Shown piece after piece: positions 53,156 through 62,357 of a stretch of DNA of 64,000 bases. How positions within the stretch are numbered: the first letter of the stretch is position 1; every line of letters begins with the position of its first letter. The stretch is from Sphingomonadales bacterium 28-55-16. Lineage in GTDB: Bacteria; Pseudomonadota; Alphaproteobacteria; Sphingomonadales; Sphingomonadaceae. Both the position numbers and the translations under genes were made by a program. The stretch covers positions 28,535 through 92,534 of the forward strand of contig NCGG01000009.1 in NCBI GenBank assembly GCA_002278855.1, read 5' to 3'. Under the pieces are notes generated by a model. That model saw nothing but the letters and a program-made list of their open reading frames with translations, had not been told where the DNA came from and did not search any database.

Positions 53156-55357
53156 CTATTTCTGAATGAGGTAATCCGGCGAAGCCATGATCAACAATAT
53201 GGCGAGCTGAACGCGCTTCAGTTTCGTGGCTGGTGCGTTTGTTGTGAGGACAGTTGTTGCGTCGAGTGCCGTTTTAATGGTCGTTTTTGTGGCATCCGAT
53301 AGCTGGTTCGCCGTCAACAACAGGTTTAACCTGTCAAGCAAAGCGGTGGAATCGTGGGCTATTGCCAATTCCTTGGTGTAGGTCGCCAGCACATCCCAGC
53401 CGGTGTCGGTCATTTCGCCTTTGAGGACAGAAACCATGAAGTTGACGTAGCCAGCGACAGAGACTTCACTTACCAGCTGAAACTCTGGCGCGACGAGCCC
53501 ATTTGTGGCGATCGCAGTGTTGGGTGGTACATAACCTGGCCGAAAGAAATTGAAAACCGAGGGCGCGCGGAGCGGACTTTGACCCAGGCTTGTCGCTTGG
53601 TTGGCTAAGGTCGGTATGCCCCAGTCCCCCTTTTTCGATACGGCGCCAAAGGTTCTGGCCCATTGCGTCAAACGCAGCACGGGTTCGCGCAATTTGCCGG
53701 CAGTTGGGGCCGTCGCGCTTGGCGGGTTGATGGCTTCTGTGTCAAGCAAGATAGCCCTAAAAACCGCACGCAGATCACCACGGACGCCAGATCCATTATT
53801 GTTAAAAACGCTCGCGACCCGGTCCACATAAGCGGGGCTTGGGTTGCTGGTTATAAATCGCTGGATCATTTGTTTGGAAAAGAAAGGCCCCACATTGGGA
53901 TGGTTGAACAATCTGTCCAAGGCCAATCTTAGCGATGTTGGCGCATCGGTATTGGCCGGAATAGTAATCCCAAGGAATTTCTTTTCAAACGTCGAATGCT
54001 CACTCGTGGCTTGCGGATTTTGCCATTTGCTGGGGTCACTCGTCATTGGCTTCAACACGTAATTGACGCTGTTAACAAAGGTGGTGGGAACTTTGATCGA
54101 TTGCGTTCTTACGTTGCCGGTAAAGTCATTTTGATAACCGGTAAAAACACGCGCCAGATTGGAGACGTCATCGTTGGTGTATGACTCAATGGGTTGGCCA
54201 TTCGTGCCTAATTTCTTGCTTCCGTCGTTGTTCAGTTCGTACAATCCGATCGTGAAAAGCTGCATAATTTCACGCGCATAATTTTCGTCGGGTACGCGGT
54301 TGGTTGAGGCTTCCTCTTTTCTATTTCCAAGCGTACTTAGATACACGCCCATCGCGGGGTTCAACGTTACATCTTCAAGCAGTTTTCTGAAACTCCCCAA
54401 TGCGTTGCTGTTAAGTTGATCCCAGAAATAGGCCACGGCATTGGAGCGCCAAAAAATTTCCAATGGCGACAAAGACACGACAAAAAAATGGGATAGCGCA
54501 AGCGCAATGCGTTTACGTACCGCATCGGGACTGGTCATCAATTGGTTCCAGAGCATAAAGTCCGCCTGCCCTGACAAATGATAATATTCCTCTATCGTTA
54601 CCTTGTCGAAATTGAGTGACGACAGCCAATCAACACCAGTTTGAGCAATCGGCTTGGCCAACTGCTTGTCGAGCCACGCTGTGTGGCCGATCGCCTTAAT
54701 GTCGCTTATCTCGTCTTCTGTGACCGAGAGGCTTGCTTTCAGGATATACGCAGCCGCCTCCGCATCCGTTGTAGGCTTTGTGATTGCAGTCGGCGGCGGC
54801 GGCGGTGGTGGCGCAGGCGGCGGCGGTGGCGCAGACGGTGGCACAACCGGCGGCACAACGGGAGGTACCGGGACGACAGGTGGCGGCACAGGCACAGGCG
54901 GGGGTGGTGGCACAGGCACAGGCGGCGGTGGTGGCACTGGCACAGGCGGCGGAGGTGGTACAGGCACAGGCGGCGGTGGTGGTACCGGCACAGGCGGGGG
55001 TGGCGGCACAGGCACAGGCGGAGGTGGCGGTACCGGTACAGGCGGGGGTGGCGGCACAGGCACAGGTGGCGGTGGCGGTACCGGTACAGGTGGCGGTGGC
55101 GGCACAGGCACAGGTGGCGGTGGCGGCACAGGGACAGGCGGGGGGGGCCTGATAATAACGTCTAAGCCGGGTGGCGGGGTGGTGCCTGCAGATGAATCCA
55201 GCTGACATCCAGCGGTCAGAAGTGACGCTCCGGGAAGTGCATAGACGACTGGGGATCGCGCTGCCCCCTGCTTATCAAGCGTTGCTGTAGACCCGGGGCG
55301 CGCCGCAACTTCAGATGTGCCCTCAATATCATCCGGTGATACTGTCCGCTTCATCAT
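53156..55357 (-). CDS. DUF1800 family protein with proline-repeat N-terminal linker
   Basis: A 733-aa protein. Residues from about 195 to the end form the DUF1800 domain (PTTDAEAAAYILKASLSVTEDEI, then NYAREIMQLFTIGLYELNNDG and VFTGYQNDFTG). In front lies a linker of eleven PPPPPVPV-type repeats (about residues 70-160). The N-terminus is odd: 35 polar residues, then a short hydrophobic patch ending LLTAGC, which looks like a lipobox without a proper signal start. The true start or export mode is therefore uncertain. It is upstream of DUF1501 in the usual pair and divergent from the virB operon. Confidence 0.88.
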   Translation of the reverse strand: MMKRTVSPDDIEGTSEVAARPGSTATLDKQGAARSPVVYALPGASLLTAGCQLDSSAGTTPPPGLDVIIRPPPPVPVPPPPPVPVPPPPPVPVPPPPPVPVPPPPPVPVPPPPPVPVPPPPPVPVPPPPPVPVPPPPPVPVPPPPPVPVPPPPPVPVPPPVVPVPPVVPPVVPPSAPPPPPAPPPPPPPTAITKPTTDAEAAAYILKASLSVTEDEISDIKAIGHTAWLDKQLAKPIAQTGVDWLSSLNFDKVTIEEYYHLSGQADFMLWNQLMTSPDAVRKRIALALSHFFVVSLSPLEIFWRSNAVAYFWDQLNSNALGSFRKLLEDVTLNPAMGVYLSTLGNRKEEASTNRVPDENYAREIMQLFTIGLYELNNDGSKKLGTNGQPIESYTNDDVSNLARVFTGYQNDFTGNVRTQSIKVPTTFVNSVNYVLKPMTSDPSKWQNPQATSEHSTFEKKFLGITIPANTDAPTSLRLALDRLFNHPNVGPFFSKQMIQRFITSNPSPAYVDRVASVFNNNGSGVRGDLRAVFRAILLDTEAINPPSATAPTAGKLREPVLRLTQWARTFGAVSKKGDWGIPTLANQATSLGQSPLRAPSVFNFFRPGYVPPNTAIATNGLVAPEFQLVSEVSVAGYVNFMVSVLKGEMTDTGWDVLATYTKELAIAHDSTALLDRLNLLLTANQLSDATKTTIKTALDATTVLTTNAPATKLKRVQLAILLIMASPDYLIQK
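54885..55148. repeat. 24-bp tandem repeat, eleven copies, in the DUF1800 gene
   Basis: Eleven near-identical 24-bp units (plus-strand form GGCACAGGCACAGGCGG plus seven G/T-rich bases) encode Pro-Val-Pro-Val-Pro4 on the minus strand. Third-position changes (GGTACC, GGCACT, GGAGG) mark individual units. Copy number is likely to vary between strains by slippage. Confidence 0.92.
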
Positions 55358-55548
55358 AACCCTCCACCGATCACTTTAAATCGCACCACGAGACATTGGA
55401 GCGACTCATTAATGGAGCATTTGTTATCTTGGCTTGATGAATATACGGTGGTCAGCTGTGGTTAAAAACGCCGTAACCTCAATGTTTTGATGTGATGTGT
55501 GTCCGCTTTGGTAACCATTTATAAATTTGTGCCGATTAGGCTTAAGAT

Positions 55549-56157
55549 ATGGTCAATAGGCGCTTCATTCTCTCCATATTTGTCCTTCTACCGCCCGCGG
55601 CTTTTTCGTCGGGCGCGCACGCAGATGTTTTCGAACTGCAAAGAAATGGCAATTTGGTAGAAATTTCCCGGACGGCTTGGAAGCCGGATTTGCCTTCAAA
55701 TGTTGGCGGCCCATCTGATAGTGAAGTGTCACTTTTGTCTCCGCTGTCCCAAACGCAAAGCACCATAAGGCAACATATCGAGGTCGCTGCAACGCGCTTT
55801 GGCGTCGATAGCAATTTGGTTGACGCGGTCGCTTGGCAGGAATCGCGTTATAACCCGCGGGCACGGTCGTCGGCTGGCGCAATGGGTGTGATGCAGCTCA
55901 TGCCCGGAACGGCCCGGCAACTGGGTGTGCGTGACCCGCATGACGTGCAGCAAAATGTCACGGGCGGCACCGCATATTTGCGCGCACAGCTTGACCGCTT
56001 TGGCAACAATGTGCCGCTCGCATTGGCCGCGTATAATGCCGGGCCTGGAGCAGTTCTAAAATATGGGGGCATTCCGCCCTACCGCGAAACACAGAATTAC
56101 GTTCGACAGATAATGCGGCGTTTGTCGGCAACGTCGGCCTATCGCGCTGGATATTGA
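55549..56157 (+). CDS. virB1: Lytic transglycosylase, VirB1-like
   Basis: A 202-aa SLT-fold muramidase with an N-terminal signal peptide (about 1-25). The catalytic Glu is E98 in DAVAWQESRYNPRA, followed by GAMGVMQLMPGTARQLGV and AAYNAGPGAV, the family motifs. It opens the peptidoglycan for assembly of the secretion channel. It is the first gene of the secretion operon, and overlaps the region just before virB2. Confidence 0.93.
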   Translation: MVNRRFILSIFVLLPPAAFSSGAHADVFELQRNGNLVEISRTAWKPDLPSNVGGPSDSEVSLLSPLSQTQSTIRQHIEVAATRFGVDSNLVDAVAWQESRYNPRARSSAGAMGVMQLMPGTARQLGVRDPHDVQQNVTGGTAYLRAQLDRFGNNVPLALAAYNAGPGAVLKYGGIPPYRETQNYVRQIMRRLSATSAYRAGY

Positions 56158-56162
56158 GGTTC

Positions 56163-56483
56163 ATGATGGCACATAAGATCGGCACATTTTTTGCACTCGC
56201 TGCAGCGGCATTGGCATTACCCAAAAACGCGATGGCGCAGGTTACGGCGGTCGATCCGCAAGGCTCTGGCCCAATCGTTAATGCCCTTGGTTGGATGCAG
56301 GGAACTTTGCTGGGCAATGTCGCCACGACTGCAGCCGTGATTGCGGTCGCGGTGGTTGGCTTGATGATGCTGACGGGCCGAATGAACTGGCGTTTTGGTG
56401 CGACTGTCATTGTCGGTTGCTTTGTCCTTTTTGGCGCAACAGCAATTGTTTCTGGAATACGCGTCGCAGCTGTCGGGGGCTAG
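56163..56483 (+). CDS. virB2: Type IV secretion pilin, TrbC/VirB2 family
   Basis: A 106-aa pro-pilin with a long signal peptide (to about AMAQ) and two hydrophobic helices in the mature part (NVATTAAVIAVAVVGLMMLTG and GATVIVGCFVLFGATAIVSGI), separated by a short polar loop GRMNWRFG. This is the TrbC/VirB2 layout. ATG 56163 follows GAGG; an in-frame TTG is found 9 bases earlier. Confidence 0.92.
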   Translation: MMAHKIGTFFALAAAALALPKNAMAQVTAVDPQGSGPIVNALGWMQGTLLGNVATTAAVIAVAVVGLMMLTGRMNWRFGATVIVGCFVLFGATAIVSGIRVAAVGG

Positions 56484-56486
56484 GCC

Positions 56487-56771
56487 GTGACACCGCTGAA
56501 CCGAATACCGATATTCCGCGCGCTCACACAGCCGCAGATGTTTGCCGGGGTGACCTATAGCTATTTTATCATTAACCTGGTCGTGACTACGGAGATTTTT
56601 CTGATTACCCGCTCTTTTTGGGCGATCCCTGCAGCTGCTGCCATTCATGCCATCGGATATATGGCCTGCTTGCGAGAACCACGGATTTTCGACCTCTGGA
56701 TTACGAAGGTCAGCCGTTGCGGGCGCACGCGCACACATGATTTGTGGCGCTGCAATAGCTATCGGCCCTGA
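56487..56771 (+). CDS. virB3: Type IV secretion protein VirB3
   Basis: A 94-aa inner-membrane protein with a polar N-terminus (RIPIFRALTQPQMFAGV, the VirB3 start motif) and two hydrophobic segments (about 22-42 and 44-57). It works with VirB4 in pilus assembly. The start is GTG 56487, 3 bases after virB2. Confidence 0.92.
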   Translation: MTPLNRIPIFRALTQPQMFAGVTYSYFIINLVVTTEIFLITRSFWAIPAAAAIHAIGYMACLREPRIFDLWITKVSRCGRTRTHDLWRCNSYRP

Positions 56772-56774
56772 CCC

Positions 56775-59201
56775 GTGAAAACGGCGTCCCAAAAAGCAGC
56801 AGCTTTGGACCCCCGTGCGGGGGATCGCTTGCCGTATGCCGGGCATGTGAATGACCATACGTTGCTGACGCGCGCTGGCGATCTGATCCAGATGATCCAG
56901 ATCGACGGCATTGCATTTGAGACCGCTGACAGCGAGACGCTGAACCATATGGCGGCGGTGCGTGATGTGGTGATGCGCGGCATCGCAAACTCCAATCTGA
57001 TGCTATATTGCCATGTCATCCGCCGTCAGGTGACTGCTGAGCTGTCGGGCGCCCAACCAGAGGGTTTCGCCCGCGACCTTGATGATGCGTGGCAAGATCA
57101 GCTGCGCAGCAAAAGGCTGTATATAAACGACATGGTGTTGATGCTGGTGCGCCGTCCCGCGCGGGGCAAAGTTGGGTTTTTTGACCGCCTCACCAAATGG
57201 GGCAATGGCAAACGCGACAGCGCGGAATCATTGGCGGAGCAGGCGCGCGAATTGCGCGACTTGGATGCCGCACGGACCAACCTGTTGTCCGCGCTCACAC
57301 GATATGGCCCGCGATTGCTAAGCCGCTATCAAGGCGCGAGCGGCCTATGTTCCGAACTGCTTGAGATATTGTCGGCTTTGTACAATGGCGACATGCAGAC
57401 TGTGCTAGAGCCCATCGGCGATGTCGGGCATTACTTGCCGTATAAGCGCATCAGCTTTGGCCTTGATGCCCTTCAGTTAAAGGGCGTTAGCGCAGATAAC
57501 TCGCGCTTTGGTGCCATTGTTTCGATCAAGGATTATCCGGCCAATACCATGCCGGGCATGCTCGATAATCTGCTGCGTCTGCCGCACGAACTTACGATGA
57601 CCGAGAGCTTTGCCTTCATTGACCGGCAAATTGCCGATGAACGCATTGGGCTCGCGCTCCGCCGGTTGCGGGCCGCGTCCGATGAAACCACAACTTTGCG
57701 TCAAGGTCTGCTCGGCGCGAAAGATGACCTGACCGGCGGCGCAGCGGCTTATGGCGAGCATCATCTGACGGTACATGTACGCGCGATGACCTTAGCCGCA
57801 TTGGACGCCGCCGTGGCCGATGTGCAGGCTTCACTGGCCGATATTGGCGCAGTCGCCGTGCGTGAGGATCTCAATCTGGAAAGCGCATTTTGGGGTCAGT
57901 TTCCCGGCAATGCTGATTATATTGCGCGCAAGGCATTGGTGTCGACGGCCAATCTGTCCGGCCTGATTTCGCTCCACGGATTCCCGATTGGCGTGCCGTC
58001 TGGCGGCCCATGGGGTGAACCTATCACTGTGCTCGAAACCACATCAAGCACGCCGTATTTCTTTAATTTGCACAGCGGCGATCTGGGCAACTTTACGCTT
58101 ATCGGGCCATCAGGATCGGGTAAGACGGTGGTGCTGAACTTCTTGATTGCGCAGACGCAAAAATTTCAACCACGCACATTTTTCTTTGATAAGGATCGTG
58201 GCGCAGAGATTTTCATTCGCGCAATTGGCGGGCATTATGATGTCCTCCGTCCCGGCGTAGCAACAGGGTTCAACCCGCTTCAACTGCCGGAAAATGCAAC
58301 AAATCAGGCGTTTCTGCGTCATTGGCTGTCACAATTGCTGACACCGATGGGGGGGCAACTCACTGCCGATGAAAACGCGATTATCGCGAGCGCGGTGGAT
58401 GCAAATTTCGGTCAACCGGCCGAGTATCGACAGCTGCGCTATTTGGTCGAGTTGCTCGCAGGTGGCGCGCGTCCCGTGCGCGGCGACCTCGCATCGCGGT
58501 TAGCGCCTTGGTATGGGGCGGGTGAACATGCATGGCTGTTTGACAATTCCGCGGATCGTTTGAATCTCGATATGCGCACCGCAGGCTTTGACATGACTGC
58601 GTTGCTTGATAATCCGGCCCTGCGCACGCCTGCGATGATGTATCTGTTCCACCGCGTTGATGAACGCTTGGATGGCAGCCCGTCGATGATTGTTATCGAT
58701 GAAGGGTGGAAAGCGCTTGATGATGAGATCTTTGTCCACCGCCTGAAAGATTGGATGAAGACCATCCGCAAACGCAATGGCGTGGTCGGTTTTGCAACAC
58801 AAAGCGCAAGCGATGCGATTGAAAGTAAAATTGCTGCGACCATAATCGAACAATCCGCGACGCAATTGTTTATGAGCAATCCTAAGGCGCAGGCTTCGGA
58901 TTATTGCGGCGGCTTTGGCCTGACGGAGCATGAACTCGAACTCGTGCGATCGTTGCCCGAACATTTGCGCTGCGTCCTCATCAAGCAAGGCGGGAACAGC
59001 GTCGTGGCGCGTTTGGATATGGGCGATCTGCCTGATGCGATCACTGTTTTGTCCGGCCGGGAAACCAGCGTACGCCGTCTTGATGAACTGCGCCGCGATC
59101 TCGGGGACGTTCCGTCCGAATGGATGCCGCAATTGCTGAAGGCAGCCGCAGAGGGTCCATCGGCCCTTTGGCAGGCCGCCAAGACAGGGACGCTGGGCTA
59201 A
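56775..59201 (+). CDS. virB4: Type IV secretion ATPase VirB4
   Basis: An 808-aa ATPase of the CagE/TrbE/VirB4 family that powers assembly and substrate transfer. Walker A is GPSGSGKT at residues 444-451, and Walker B is MIVIDEGWKAL (about 635). The N-terminal half is the usual VirB4 non-catalytic domain. The start is GTG 56775, 3 bases after virB3. Its stop overlaps the virB6 start by one base (TAATG). Confidence 0.97.
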   Translation: MKTASQKAAALDPRAGDRLPYAGHVNDHTLLTRAGDLIQMIQIDGIAFETADSETLNHMAAVRDVVMRGIANSNLMLYCHVIRRQVTAELSGAQPEGFARDLDDAWQDQLRSKRLYINDMVLMLVRRPARGKVGFFDRLTKWGNGKRDSAESLAEQARELRDLDAARTNLLSALTRYGPRLLSRYQGASGLCSELLEILSALYNGDMQTVLEPIGDVGHYLPYKRISFGLDALQLKGVSADNSRFGAIVSIKDYPANTMPGMLDNLLRLPHELTMTESFAFIDRQIADERIGLALRRLRAASDETTTLRQGLLGAKDDLTGGAAAYGEHHLTVHVRAMTLAALDAAVADVQASLADIGAVAVREDLNLESAFWGQFPGNADYIARKALVSTANLSGLISLHGFPIGVPSGGPWGEPITVLETTSSTPYFFNLHSGDLGNFTLIGPSGSGKTVVLNFLIAQTQKFQPRTFFFDKDRGAEIFIRAIGGHYDVLRPGVATGFNPLQLPENATNQAFLRHWLSQLLTPMGGQLTADENAIIASAVDANFGQPAEYRQLRYLVELLAGGARPVRGDLASRLAPWYGAGEHAWLFDNSADRLNLDMRTAGFDMTALLDNPALRTPAMMYLFHRVDERLDGSPSMIVIDEGWKALDDEIFVHRLKDWMKTIRKRNGVVGFATQSASDAIESKIAATIIEQSATQLFMSNPKAQASDYCGGFGLTEHELELVRSLPEHLRCVLIKQGGNSVVARLDMGDLPDAITVLSGRETSVRRLDELRRDLGDVPSEWMPQLLKAAAEGPSALWQAAKTGTLG

Positions 59202-60433
59202 TGGCCAATTGCGCCTCCATAAATCCGGCTGCGGGGGCTGCTGAAACGATGGTACGCAGCGTCGATTGTTACATGCAGTCGACGGTGCAGGCTGGTTACG
59301 CCAATTTGCTTGGCCAAGGCAGCGCATTTAGTGCCGCGCTGACAATTGCGCTGACGCTGTACGTTGCGATTATTGGGTATCGGCTGATTTTTGGCCACTC
59401 AACGCTTAGCATGAGCGCGATGATGCCACGGATGGTCATGATCGGGGCGGTGTTGGCACTGACCAGCAATTGGGCGACATATCAGATTCTGGTCTATGAC
59501 GTGCTGACCGACGGGCCACAGGAAATAGTGCGCGCGGTAAACCCGGCGGATGGAGATGCACGCGGCATCACGGAACGCATTGATGTTCTTTCGGGGCGCT
59601 TAGTTGATCTTGCTGATGCTTGGACCGAATTCGATGCACGGCCAGATCAAATACTACAGAAAAACGCGACTGCGCTTGCGCCTGACGCGTTGCCGACGAT
59701 GGTAAGTGGCATCACCGCCTTTGTAGCGCCAAAAGACTCGCTGGGGCCAAATATGCTGCTGTTCAGCGCATTGTTTCTGGTGCTGGCGTCAGCAGGCGTA
59801 TTGGTCGTGGCGAAGATTGTCCTCGGGTTGTTGCTGATGCTTGGCCCCCTTTTCGTGGTGCTTGGGCTTTTTGCCTCCACACGAGGCTTAACCCTTGGCT
59901 GGGGTCGTGCTGCCGTCCTGATGGCTCTGGTGCCGGTTATGGCTATGATGACGTCTGCAGGCGCTGTGGCGGTGCTTGAGCCGGTGTTGGCGCAAATGTA
60001 TGTGTCTGCAAGCCAGGGCGTTTTCTCGCTACGCGCTGCCTTGGCGATATTGGTTATCGTGCTCATCATGGTGGCGGTGTCGCTGCAATTGTTCCGCATT
60101 GGCCGCACGATTGTAAGCGGTTGGACCTTATCCTTCGGTCAACCACGATCAGCCGATAATCTTGTGTCTGTTCAAACGCATGTCGACCCGGTGCCGTCAG
60201 CTAACATAGTTTATAATGAACGCCTGCAGTCGTTGGTTGGGGCAATTGAACGCTCAGCCGGCACTGCGACAGCCTTCAGTCCGGTTAGCCAGCGCGCCAT
60301 TGTTTTGCCGGCACGATTCCATGCGGATGCGGCCCAAGGTGGCCGGCAAAACCTCCAGACCGACCGCCGTATCTCGCGCGGACCCGTCAATGCCGTCCGT
60401 GCCCCCGTTAAAGCCTTCAGGAACGCCGGATGA
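59201..60433 (+). CDS. virB6: Type IV secretion polytopic protein VirB6
   Basis: A 410-aa inner-membrane protein. An N-terminal soluble part with SVDCYMQSTVQAGYANLLGQG precedes at least six hydrophobic helices (for example ALTIALTLYVAIIGYRLIF, MLLFSALFLVLASAGVLVVA, AALAILVIVLIMVAVSLQLF), followed by a polar tail of about 85 residues. VirB6 forms part of the channel base. It overlaps virB9 by 4 bases. Confidence 0.93.
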   Translation: MANCASINPAAGAAETMVRSVDCYMQSTVQAGYANLLGQGSAFSAALTIALTLYVAIIGYRLIFGHSTLSMSAMMPRMVMIGAVLALTSNWATYQILVYDVLTDGPQEIVRAVNPADGDARGITERIDVLSGRLVDLADAWTEFDARPDQILQKNATALAPDALPTMVSGITAFVAPKDSLGPNMLLFSALFLVLASAGVLVVAKIVLGLLLMLGPLFVVLGLFASTRGLTLGWGRAAVLMALVPVMAMMTSAGAVAVLEPVLAQMYVSASQGVFSLRAALAILVIVLIMVAVSLQLFRIGRTIVSGWTLSFGQPRSADNLVSVQTHVDPVPSANIVYNERLQSLVGAIERSAGTATAFSPVSQRAIVLPARFHADAAQGGRQNLQTDRRISRGPVNAVRAPVKAFRNAG

Positions 60434-61245
60434 TCCGCAAATATCTTTGGGCCGCGCTTGCTGGTTTGACCCTAACGGCGTCTATCGGCGTGCCTGCCAC
60501 AGCCGCATCACAAGTTGCACCCAACATTCGATACGTCGATTACAGCCCTGATGCGGTTATTCGTCTGACAGGCCATACGGGTTATCAAATGATGCTTGAG
60601 TTTGAACCCGGGGAGACAATTGAAACCGTTGGTATTGGCGATTCATCGGGTTGGCAGGTGACGCCAAATGGGGCCGGGACGATCATGTTCCTTAAACCCA
60701 TAGGTTTGCCGCCGGTAACCAACCTCTCGATTATCACTAACCAACGCCGGTATAATTTGGAGCTGGTTGCAAAAGCAGGCCTGCGCGTACCACAAAGCCA
60801 GATCACCTATGCCGTACGTTTCCGCTACCCCGAGAAAGCGGGCGCGGTTGGGCCAATGATAGCGGCGCCATATCTCATTGCGACAGCGTCTGAATTATGG
60901 AACCGCGCCTATAGCTTTGATGGTGCGAAAGCCAATGTCCCTGAACAGGTATTTGATGATGGCAAAGCGACATATTTTCGCTTCGCGGCTGGATCTTCGA
61001 CACCCGCAATATTTAGCGTCACGCCGGATCAGGGTGAGAGCATCGTAAACTTTGCGATGCGCGGACCATATATTGTGGTGGAGCAAATCGCCCCGCAATT
61101 TGTGCTGCGCGATGGCAAAGCCGTGACCATAATCTTCAACGATGCTTACACGACGCTGACCCCGGGCGCGGATGCGCCAAGGCAACGCCCGACGAAAAAG
61201 AAATGTGGCATATTTGGCTGTAAATCCACGGAGGCTAAGCCATGA
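60430..61245 (+). CDS. virB9: Type IV secretion outer-membrane complex protein VirB9/TrbG
   Basis: A 271-aa periplasmic/outer-membrane ring protein with a signal peptide (1-26). The N-terminal domain (DYSPDAVIRLTGHTGYQMMLEF) and C-terminal domain (YSFDGAKANVPEQVFDDGKATYFRF) are typical VirB9 pieces. The extreme C-terminus carries two Cys (KKCGIFGCKS). In Agrobacterium VirB9 pairs through a Cys with VirB7; no virB7 is seen here. It overlaps virB10 by 4 bases. Confidence 0.95.
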   Translation: MIRKYLWAALAGLTLTASIGVPATAASQVAPNIRYVDYSPDAVIRLTGHTGYQMMLEFEPGETIETVGIGDSSGWQVTPNGAGTIMFLKPIGLPPVTNLSIITNQRRYNLELVAKAGLRVPQSQITYAVRFRYPEKAGAVGPMIAAPYLIATASELWNRAYSFDGAKANVPEQVFDDGKATYFRFAAGSSTPAIFSVTPDQGESIVNFAMRGPYIVVEQIAPQFVLRDGKAVTIIFNDAYTTLTPGADAPRQRPTKKKCGIFGCKSTEAKP

Positions 61246-62357
61246 ATATGCTCAAATCGGGCAGCGTCGATCCCCGTGTCGGGATGGATGCAGGCGTGCT
61301 TGAAGATGCCAATCAGCAGATATTGTCACCCGTTGCCATGCCTGAGGGGCTATCTCCGGGTATGAAACTTGGCGTTCTTGGCGTTGGCTTACTCGGGATA
61401 TTGACGTTCACGACCTTGGCCACCAGCCGCAGCGACGCGAACCAGTCTGCCGCACAGCTTGCCAAGGCCGTTCCCGGCGCCACAGCGCTTCCCAAAAGTG
61501 GCTTTGTGCCGCCTGCAACTTTGCGGCCGGGGCCACCGGAACTTCCACCTCCAACGCTTTTCCCGCCGTCCGCAGATGCCGCTGGCGGTTTTGCACTGGG
61601 TATCGTCGGGCCAGCAAGCGGTGGTCCAAATCGTTTCCAGTCGCCTGGCGTTGTCGTCGACACGACAAAAGGCGGCGCAGCCTTGTTACCCCCGACCCCA
61701 GGTCTCAATGGCGTAAAAGGGGATGACCTTAGCGCCGAAGACAAATTTTCCGATCGTGTTGCGGCAGCCGAAAATGCCCCTGCACGGGCGGTGCGTATCG
61801 CCAATAGCAGCTATACTGTGCCGCAAGGAGCAATCATTGCCGGCGTTCTGGAAACCGCGATTAATTCCGACTTGCCCGGCTATGTCCGCGCCGTCGTGAG
61901 CCGAGACGTTATGGGCTTTGACGGGCGGCGTGTGCTCATTCCAAGCGGCAGTCGCCTGATAGGTCAATACCGATCTGGCCTAACCGCTGGACAGTCTCGC
62001 GCATTCATCGTTTGGACCCGCCTTACACGGCCTGATGGCGTTACGGTCGCGCTCGGCTCACCTGTGACCGATCCACTTGGTCGTGCAGGGCTTGGCGGAA
62101 AAGTTGATAGCCATTTCCTGAAGCGTTTCGGGTCAGCGATATTGTTGTCGGTCGTCCAATCTGGCCTTGGGCTTTTGCAACAAGGTGGGCAGGATGTCGT
62201 CGTGCGCACTGCCGACGATGCCAAAAGCGTTGCTGGGATCGCACTTCAGCGGGACATCAACATTCCGCCAACAATAAAGGTTGCGCAAGGCACCGCGATA
62301 CGCATTTTCATTGCACGCGACCTCGATTTCTCGGGCACCGACGGCACCACAGAATGA
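61242..62357 (+). CDS. virB10: Type IV secretion protein VirB10
   Basis: A 371-aa protein spanning both membranes: cytoplasmic N-terminus, membrane helix about 42-60, proline-rich periplasmic region about 87-107, and the C-terminal beta-barrel domain with VPQGAIIAGVLETAINSDLPG, GRRVLIPSGSRLIGQY and the antenna region (HFLKRFGSAILLSVVQSGLG). It overlaps virB9 and virB11 by 4 bases each. Confidence 0.96.
   Translation: MNMLKSGSVDPRVGMDAGVLEDANQQILSPVAMPEGLSPGMKLGVLGVGLLGILTFTTLATSRSDANQSAAQLAKAVPGATALPKSGFVPPATLRPGPPELPPPTLFPPSADAAGGFALGIVGPASGGPNRFQSPGVVVDTTKGGAALLPPTPGLNGVKGDDLSAEDKFSDRVAAAENAPARAVRIANSSYTVPQGAIIAGVLETAINSDLPGYVRAVVSRDVMGFDGRRVLIPSGSRLIGQYRSGLTAGQSRAFIVWTRLTRPDGVTVALGSPVTDPLGRAGLGGKVDSHFLKRFGSAILLSVVQSGLGLLQQGGQDVVVRTADDAKSVAGIALQRDINIPPTIKVAQGTAIRIFIARDLDFSGTDGTTE

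Noticed and set aside
54885..55148. Regular repeats that could be mistaken for a CRISPR array
   Set aside because: There are no spacers; the 24-bp units are contiguous and coding.
54641..55205. Long plus-strand open frames of Gly-Thr or Arg-Trp repeats opposite the DUF1800 linker
   Set aside because: They arise because a 24-bp repeat stays open in every frame; the minus-strand frame has the conserved DUF1800 domain downstream.
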